This document shows positions 62,574-64,000 of a stretch of 64,000 nt of DNA, piece by piece; the first letter of the stretch is position 1; the number at the start of each line of letters is the position of its first letter. The DNA lies in contig NZ_FNUJ01000018.1 of the NCBI RefSeq assembly GCF_900107925.1, forward strand, positions 54,483 through 118,482, in the 5' to 3' direction. Position numbers and translations under genes: made by a program. Source of the stretch: Amycolatopsis pretoriensis. GTDB taxonomy: Bacteria > Actinomycetota > Actinomycetes > Mycobacteriales > Pseudonocardiaceae. The notes under the pieces were generated by a model. The model made no database searches. It was not told where the DNA came from and worked only from the letters and a program-made list of their open reading frames with translations.

Positions 62574-64000
62574 TCAAAGCGCATCACTCTTGCTCGATTC
62601 CCAGTCCGCGATCAGCCGGTCGAAGAATTCTGCCCGCTGCGGCGCTTCGCGTCGGAGCTTTTCACGATCCAAGAAATAGTACTTGGCCGCTTCGGCCATA
62701 TCCTCTCGCTTATTGGTTGCACCGTACTTGGTAATGGGACGCTCGCCGTCGAACGTCGGATACCCCTCAGCGTCCCAATAGCCGGTATTTATGTTGAATT
62801 CAGACTGACGGTGCTTTACGAATTCGAGCACCCGCTTCGCCGCCTGGCCAGTAAACTCGTGCTCCCGGCGAACGAATATGTCAGGGTGCTCGTTGGCCAG
62901 CTGCGACAGGAACTCGGCACGCCGCGGCGAACGATTCGCAAATGCGCCAGGATCGCGGAGGTAGAACTTCAGCGACGTCTCAAAGTCGCTGGCGTCATCC
63001 ATCGCGTTCAGACTTAGCGGCGGTTCGCCGTCGGATCTACGGCGCGGGTTTCCCTCAGCGTCCCAGCTACCAACGTGCTCCGTGTATTCGCCGAGGGCAT
63101 AGTCGAGCAATCCGTGGGCTAGTTCGTGAACGACAGTGCCCTCAATGGCGCGTTCACCGCCGCCGAACTCTCTATTGAGCGTTCCCATCGCATAGAGGTT
63201 CACGGTGCCGTGCGAGTCCAAGTACTCCGCCCTAGCGCCAGCGGCGAGACGGCCGTTTTCAACCGCGAAGGTCACTGCTCCGAATGTCCGTACCTCTTGC
63301 TCAGCGTGCGCTCTGCTCGAACTAGCCCGGCGGTTTCCCAAGATAGGAGCGTAGTGCGATGTCGCAGCTTCAATCGCCCGTATCTCCTCGGCCTTGAACT
63401 CGCGTTCCTTGACCTTGGCCAGAACCGCCTGAGATGTTCTTGTGTTCGTTTCGTGCACAGCCCGCACGCCGAGCGCGGAATCCAGTTCGATGTCGGTATC
63501 ACCTAGAACTCGCCCGGACTCGTGCTCCGCCCCCGGTTGCGAAACCGGGTCCGGTCCAGCGCCGTCCCGCACAGCTGCCGGTTCTGTACTCACCACACCC
63601 GAATCAGCAAACGACGACCCGTCCCCCCACGGACGATCCCCCTCCACCAGCGCGTCCCCGGCATCCACCGACAGACCCGCAGCCGCCTCGTCCACCTCAC
63701 CAACCGTGGACAGTCGCCGCTCACGATCAGCACCGACAAGCTCCGCAACCAGACCACGGGCCAGCATCCTCGTATCACCGGCATTCCCACGCTCAAGAAG
63801 ATCCCCGGCCAGCAGCGCCGCCAGATCGTCGCGCAAAGAACCGTCATCCAGGACCGTCTCACCGATCGACAACAACATCATACGAGCCAGCGAATGAACC
63901 CGAACCCACTCGCCAGAACTCTCAGCACCCGAATCACGCACCCGCGCCGCGCCACCACGAATACTCTCAACCGCAGCGCGATACGAGCCAGAACCCCTAC
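62574..64000 (-). CDS. C-terminal part of a large polymorphic-toxin-like protein with metallopeptidase motif
   Basis: Open to the window end, so the N-terminus lies beyond 64000; the last GTG in the window (63941) has no binding site and the frame continues above it. About 475 residues are visible. The first 140 (GEWVRVHSLARMMLLSIGET, LRDDLAALLAGDLLERGNAG) resemble giant actinomycete repeat proteins. Next comes a putative zinc metallopeptidase domain with GTVVHELAHGLLDYALGEYT (HExxH). The end carries two copies of a WDAEG...YFLRD...RAEF unit (about 63080-62900 and 62800-62600). Consistent with a secreted toxin tip; the role is inferred. Confidence 0.65.
   Translation of the reverse strand, partial: RGSGSYRAAVESIRGGAARVRDSGAESSGEWVRVHSLARMMLLSIGETVLDDGSLRDDLAALLAGDLLERGNAGDTRMLARGLVAELVGADRERRLSTVGEVDEAAAGLSVDAGDALVEGDRPWGDGSSFADSGVVSTEPAAVRDGAGPDPVSQPGAEHESGRVLGDTDIELDSALGVRAVHETNTRTSQAVLAKVKEREFKAEEIRAIEAATSHYAPILGNRRASSSRAHAEQEVRTFGAVTFAVENGRLAAGARAEYLDSHGTVNLYAMGTLNREFGGGERAIEGTVVHELAHGLLDYALGEYTEHVGSWDAEGNPRRRSDGEPPLSLNAMDDASDFETSLKFYLRDPGAFANRSPRRAEFLSQLANEHPDIFVRREHEFTGQAAKRVLEFVKHRQSEFNINTGYWDAEGYPTFDGERPITKYGATNKREDMAEAAKYYFLDREKLRREAPQRAEFFDRLIADWESSKSDAL

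Noticed and set aside
1..64000. CRISPR arrays
   Set aside because: No set of regularly spaced direct repeats of 25-40 bp and no cas-like gene were seen.
1..64000. tRNA or rRNA genes, including an attachment-site tRNA near the integrase remnant
   Set aside because: No cloverleaf with a T-loop GTTCRANNC sequence was found by eye; a tRNA search program would be decisive.

Overview
The window is very GC-rich with strong GC bias at third codon positions, many GTG/TTG starts, ATGA/GTGA overlaps, Ser/Thr/Pro/Ala-rich proteins and actinomycete-specific families: FxLD lanthipeptide genes, DUF5753 regulators, PF04672-type S-adenosyl methyltransferases, CU044_5270 and DUF4192. I infer a filamentous actinomycete, most likely from the Pseudonocardiales (Amycolatopsis-like). 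The genus is an inference, not something I could test.

Layout. (1) 1-2.9 kb holds the right end of a secondary-metabolite operon on the + strand: adenylate-forming ligase C-terminus, carrier protein, cytochrome P450 and a KAS III-like protein with an altered active site. (2) 3.3-9.1 kb is a decaying corridor: an IS3 remnant, an intact CU044_5270 membrane protein, a frameshifted aldo/keto reductase, a divergent broken TetR regulator that still has its operator, and a broken ECF sigma factor. (3) 9.2-19.5 kb holds a class I lanthipeptide cluster of the FxLD type on the - strand (PIMT-like methyltransferase, precursor, LanB, LanC, stand-alone SpaB_C protein), with a divergent XRE regulator and a small tandem-repeat protein. 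(4) 19.5-21.4 kb has cutA, a fragment of a HUMPS/hexulose-phosphate-synthase gene and another XRE regulator. (5) 21.6-57.7 kb is a long block of mostly + strand accessory genes typical of actinobacterial plasmids and integrative elements. It includes two S-adenosyl methyltransferases, a 2H phosphoesterase-like protein, a three-HTH regulator, DprA, a ComM-like protein that has lost its Walker A motif, ParB, a primase-polymerase, three DUF4192 proteins, a zinc-ribbon amidoligase with a class II glutamine amidotransferase, SSB and many small unknown proteins. (6) 58-62.3 kb holds a complete IS256-family element with target duplication but a frameshifted transposase, then the decayed remains of a tyrosine integrase, an XRE protein, an IS110 transposase start and a GIY-YIG protein. 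(7) 62.3-64 kb holds the C-terminus of a large polymorphic-toxin-like protein (HELAH metallopeptidase motif) that continues past the window, and a possible broken immunity gene.

How it works together. The lanthipeptide genes form a complete modification set for one four-Cys precursor. The methyltransferase suggests an extra Asp/isoAsp modification, and the only Asp-Gly pair lies inside the precursor core. The 33-54 kb block looks like a DNA-handling toolkit (DprA, ComM-like, SSB, ParB, primase-polymerase), but no relaxase, FtsK/TraB translocase or replication initiator is visible, and the only integrase is dead, so the element appears stranded or its machinery lies outside the window.

The most unusual structural feature is that nearly every + strand transcription unit from 33 to 57 kb is preceded by long, often perfect stem-loops. 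Two of them (46.82 kb and 53.21 kb) share a 20-bp stem with a bulge at the same place and compensatory base changes. A 186-bp nested palindrome with an AT-rich core lies at 55.7 kb. No tRNA, rRNA or CRISPR array was found.
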